Shown: positions 61,803-64,000 of the stretch, in pieces
Layout of the letters: each line of letters opens with the position of its first letter
Position numbering within the stretch: position 1 is the stretch's first letter
NCBI GenBank assembly: GCA_963782185.1
Contig: CAWAJB010000019.1
Coordinates: 310,001-374,000 of the forward strand
Source of the DNA: RYN-230 sp963782185
Lineage (GTDB): Bacteria; Actinomycetota; Actinomycetes; Streptosporangiales; Streptosporangiaceae
Length of the DNA: 64,000 nt
Direction of reading: 5' to 3'
Notes under the pieces: model-generated
What the model was told of the DNA's origin: nothing
The model's database searches: none
Seen by the model: only the letters and a program-made list of their open reading frames with translations
Position numbers and translations under genes: made by a program

Positions 61803-62422
61803 CGCTGGACTTCAGCGGCCCCGGGCTGTGGTACGCCACCCGGGCCGCAGGCCTCGTCGCCCTGCTGCTGCTGACCGCCACCGTGCTGCTCGGCGTGCTG
61901 ACCGCCGGACGGTTCACCGGCAGCCGCTGGCCGCGGTTCCTCACCGCGGGCCTGCACCGCAACATCTCACTGCTCGTGCTGGCGTTCCTGGTCCTGCACG
62001 TCGGGACCACGGTGCTCGACTCGTACACCTCCATCCGGCTGAGCGCCGCGTTCATCCCGTTCGCCTCCGGTTACAAGCGGGTCTGGCTGGGGCTGGGCGC
62101 GGTGGCGCTGGACCTGCTCGTCGCCGTGCTGGCCACCAGCCTGATCCGGATCAGGCTGGGTCACCGGGCCTGGCGGCTGGTGCACTGGTGCGGGTACGCA
62201 AGCTGGCCGGTCGCGGTCGCGCACGGCGTGGGCGCAGGCACCGACTCCCGCACCTCGTGGGCGGCCGCGATGACCGCCGGCTGCGTGGCCGCGGTGGCCG
62301 CGGCGCTGGCCTGGCGGCTGGCGCAGCGCTGGCCGGAACGCCGGGTGCTCCGGCTCAGCCTGATGGCCGCGGCCGCCGTGGGCCTGCCCGCCGCGCTGTC
62401 GCTGAGCGGGTACCACTGGTGA
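61799..62422 (+). CDS. Ferric-reductase-like transmembrane protein
   Basis: A 207-residue membrane protein with about six helices. Conserved histidines in AGLHRNISLL, LVLHVGTTVLD, VHWCGYASWPVAVAHG fit b-type haem ligands of the ferric-reductase/MsrQ-like fold. The start at 61799 overlaps the apbE stop. In the operon it would connect cytoplasmic electron donors (NuoF-like, ferredoxin) with the membrane or outside. Confidence 0.82.
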   Translation: MTLDFSGPGLWYATRAAGLVALLLLTATVLLGVLTAGRFTGSRWPRFLTAGLHRNISLLVLAFLVLHVGTTVLDSYTSIRLSAAFIPFASGYKRVWLGLGAVALDLLVAVLATSLIRIRLGHRAWRLVHWCGYASWPVAVAHGVGAGTDSRTSWAAAMTAGCVAAVAAALAWRLAQRWPERRVLRLSLMAAAAVGLPAALSLSGYHW

Positions 62423-63780
62423 GGGCACGGCTCAGCCGGCTCCCGGCGACGCAGGCCGCGACGCTGGCTATCTCACCGTACGGGCCGCCGCAGCAGCGGC
62501 TGCCCCGCCTGCTGGCCGGCATCCGCTATGACCAGCCGGTCAGCCTGCGCGACCACGAGCGGCGTTACGGCCGGGTCCCGCTGCGCGGGCACAGCGGCCG
62601 GGAACGGCCCGAACGGCTGATCGACATGGTGGAACGGTCCGGGCTCACCGGCCGGGGCGGGGCCGGTTTCCCGACCGGCCGGAAGATGCGCTCGGTGGCC
62701 GGCCGGCGGGGTCCCGCCGTGGTGCTGGCGAACGGCGCGGAGGGCGAGCCCGCCAGCGGCAAGGACCGGCTGCTGCTGACCCGCCTGCCGCACCTGGTCA
62801 TGGACGGGATAACCCTGGCCGCGGACGCGGTCGGGGCCCGGGAGGCCATCCTCTGCGTGCACCGCCAGGAAACCGGCCTGCTGGCCAGCCTGCGGCAGGC
62901 GGCCGCGGAGCGGGACAGCGCCGGAACGGACCCGGTGCCGATCGAGATAGCCGGGATCCCTGGCCGGTACGTGTCCAGCGAGCAGACCGCGATCGCGGCG
63001 TTCCTGGGCGGTCGCCCCGGCAAGCCGGCTTTCACCCCGCCCCGGCTCGACGAACGGGGCCTGCGCGGCCGCCCCACGCTGGAGAACAACGTCGAGACGC
63101 TGGCCCACCTGGCGCTGATCGCCCGCTACGGGGATGGCTGGTTCCGCAGCATCGGGCTTCGCTCGGCGGTCGGCTCGGCCCTGGTCACCGTGAGCGGGGC
63201 CGTCACCCGCCCCGGTGTCTACGAGGTCGAGCTCGGCACCGCCCTGGGGGACGTCGTGTTGATGGCCGGCGGCCCGGCCGAGCGCCCGCAGGCGCTGCTC
63301 GTCGGCGGCTACTTCGGCGCCTGGCTGCCTGCCGAGTACGCATGGGAGATCCCGCTGAGCCACACGGCACTGCGGGCGGCGGGCGGTGCGATGGGGGCAG
63401 GCATCGTGATCTGCCTGCCGGCGACCGCCTGCGGCCTGGCCGAGAGCGCCCGCGTGCTGCGGTATCTCGCCGAGGAGAGCGCCGGCCAGTGCGGGCCCTG
63501 CGTGTTCGGGCTGCCCGCGCTGGCCGAGGCCCTGGCCGACCTGGCCTACCACGGCGGGCGCCGCCGGACCGTGGAGCAGATCAGCAGTCTCCTGCCGGTC
63601 GTCGAGGGCCGCGGCGCCTGCCGTCACCCGGATGGGGCCACCCAGCTGGTGCGCAGCACGCTGCGGACGTTCGCGGCCGATGCCCGGTGGCACGACGAGC
63701 ACGGGCCCTGCTACGGGATACGGCGCGACCCGCTGCTGCCGGTGCCCGGCGACGACGAACGGGAATGGGACTGGGCATGA
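62419..63780 (+). CDS. NuoF/RnfC-like NADH-binding flavoprotein
   Basis: A 453-residue protein with the NADH/FMN domain of complex I subunit NuoF: GLTGRGGAGFPTGRK, LANGAEGEPASGKDR, NNVETLAHLALIARYG, then a SLBB segment and the iron-sulfur end SAGQCGPCVFG with a later GRGACRHPDG. The first of the four usual cluster cysteines is Ala here. GTG 62419 overlaps the preceding stop (GTGA). It probably takes electrons from NAD(P)H for the ferric-reductase-like partner. Confidence 0.88.
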   Translation: MRARLSRLPATQAATLAISPYGPPQQRLPRLLAGIRYDQPVSLRDHERRYGRVPLRGHSGRERPERLIDMVERSGLTGRGGAGFPTGRKMRSVAGRRGPAVVLANGAEGEPASGKDRLLLTRLPHLVMDGITLAADAVGAREAILCVHRQETGLLASLRQAAAERDSAGTDPVPIEIAGIPGRYVSSEQTAIAAFLGGRPGKPAFTPPRLDERGLRGRPTLENNVETLAHLALIARYGDGWFRSIGLRSAVGSALVTVSGAVTRPGVYEVELGTALGDVVLMAGGPAERPQALLVGGYFGAWLPAEYAWEIPLSHTALRAAGGAMGAGIVICLPATACGLAESARVLRYLAEESAGQCGPCVFGLPALAEALADLAYHGGRRRTVEQISSLLPVVEGRGACRHPDGATQLVRSTLRTFAADARWHDEHGPCYGIRRDPLLPVPGDDEREWDWA

Positions 63781-63992
63781 GCATCAGGCTGCGGGTCAAC
63801 CCGATCGCCTGCACCGGGCACGGCATGTGCGCCGAGCTGCTTCCCGAGATGATCTCCCTGGATCAGTGGGGTTACCCGATACTGGCCGGTGACCCGGTCC
63901 CCCGGCCGCTGGCCGGCCACGCCAGGCGGGCCGCTGAGCTCTGCCCGACTCTGGCCCTGATGCTCGAGGAAACGCGGCACCGGCAGCGCTGA
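63777..63992 (+). CDS. Small single-cluster ferredoxin
   Basis: A 71-residue ferredoxin: CTGHGMCAELLPEMISLDQW with C12 and C18, and CPTLALMLEE with C56. Three cysteines (Cx5C plus CP) suggest a 3Fe-4S cluster of the type that serves P450s or, here, the NuoF-like protein. The ATG overlaps the previous stop. It is the last gene visible in the operon before the window ends. Confidence 0.88.
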   Translation: MSIRLRVNPIACTGHGMCAELLPEMISLDQWGYPILAGDPVPRPLAGHARRAAELCPTLALMLEETRHRQR

Positions 63993-64000
63993 CACCGTGC

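Overview
This 64 kb window is high-GC actinomycete DNA with strongly GC-biased third codon positions and dense operons, many joined by ATGA or GTGA overlaps. Lineage markers include mycothiol deacetylase MshB, DUF3107, DUF3117 and DUF6758 proteins, Scr1-type XRE regulators paired with DUF397 proteins, a SAV2177-type methyltransferase, and the block methyltransferase/sigE/rseA/tatB/mrp that is also known from mycobacteria. A Streptosporangiales-like soil actinomycete is my best guess (inference). No rRNA, tRNA, CRISPR array or prophage was seen. LAYOUT: 0-8.5 kb carries an ArsR/MFS pair divergent from an SDR gene, an amino-sugar operon (aldo-keto reductase, nagA, SIS-domain gene, HAD phosphatase) and ku. 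8.5-16.9 kb carries a disulfide-reductase-like flavoprotein without the redox cysteines, a TetR regulator, DUF3107, a ferritin-like protein, a DEAD-box helicase behind a structured leader, a frameshifted hydrolase, a RecB-like nuclease and an MBL hydrolase. 16.9-23.5 kb is more eroded: a marC remnant, PHP and NUDIX proteins, IS982 and IS256 relics, and a sigma factor with a Ser/Pro-rich membrane partner. 23.5-31.9 kb is the envelope-stress block (mrp, tatB, rseB-like, rseA, sigE, O-methyltransferase) followed by pepA and an enoyl-CoA hydratase. 31.9-37.5 kb is a regulatory cluster (HATPase, DUF397, XRE, DUF397, methyltransferase), then tag and a LOG protein. 37.5-49.1 kb holds fdxA-dapC, cysS, ctlX/ddaH-rocD, mshB and an S9 peptidase. 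49.2-56 kb holds a three-gene succinate dehydrogenase and tandem uppP genes. 56-64 kb holds typA and a potassium-channel gene, both frameshifted here, then an apbE/ferric-reductase-like/NuoF-like/ferredoxin operon. THEMES: First, short GC-rich tandem repeats of 15-36 bp sit inside conserved genes (hydrolase, sigE, mshB, S9 peptidase, uppP1, a DivIVA-like protein, the sigma-factor partner). Most keep the frame, but in sigE a 2-bp length change in one unit removes the native stop, and in the hydrolase two 17-bp units break the frame. Second, a short dispersed motif with core CCGCAACGAA occurs at least three times; in dapC it lies in a 57-bp in-frame insertion flanked by 11-bp direct repeats. Third, two genes of the DUF397/XRE cluster share an 8-3-8 inverted repeat that looks like a common operator. 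Several single-base frameshifts (typA, potassium channel) could be assembly errors and are marked as such.
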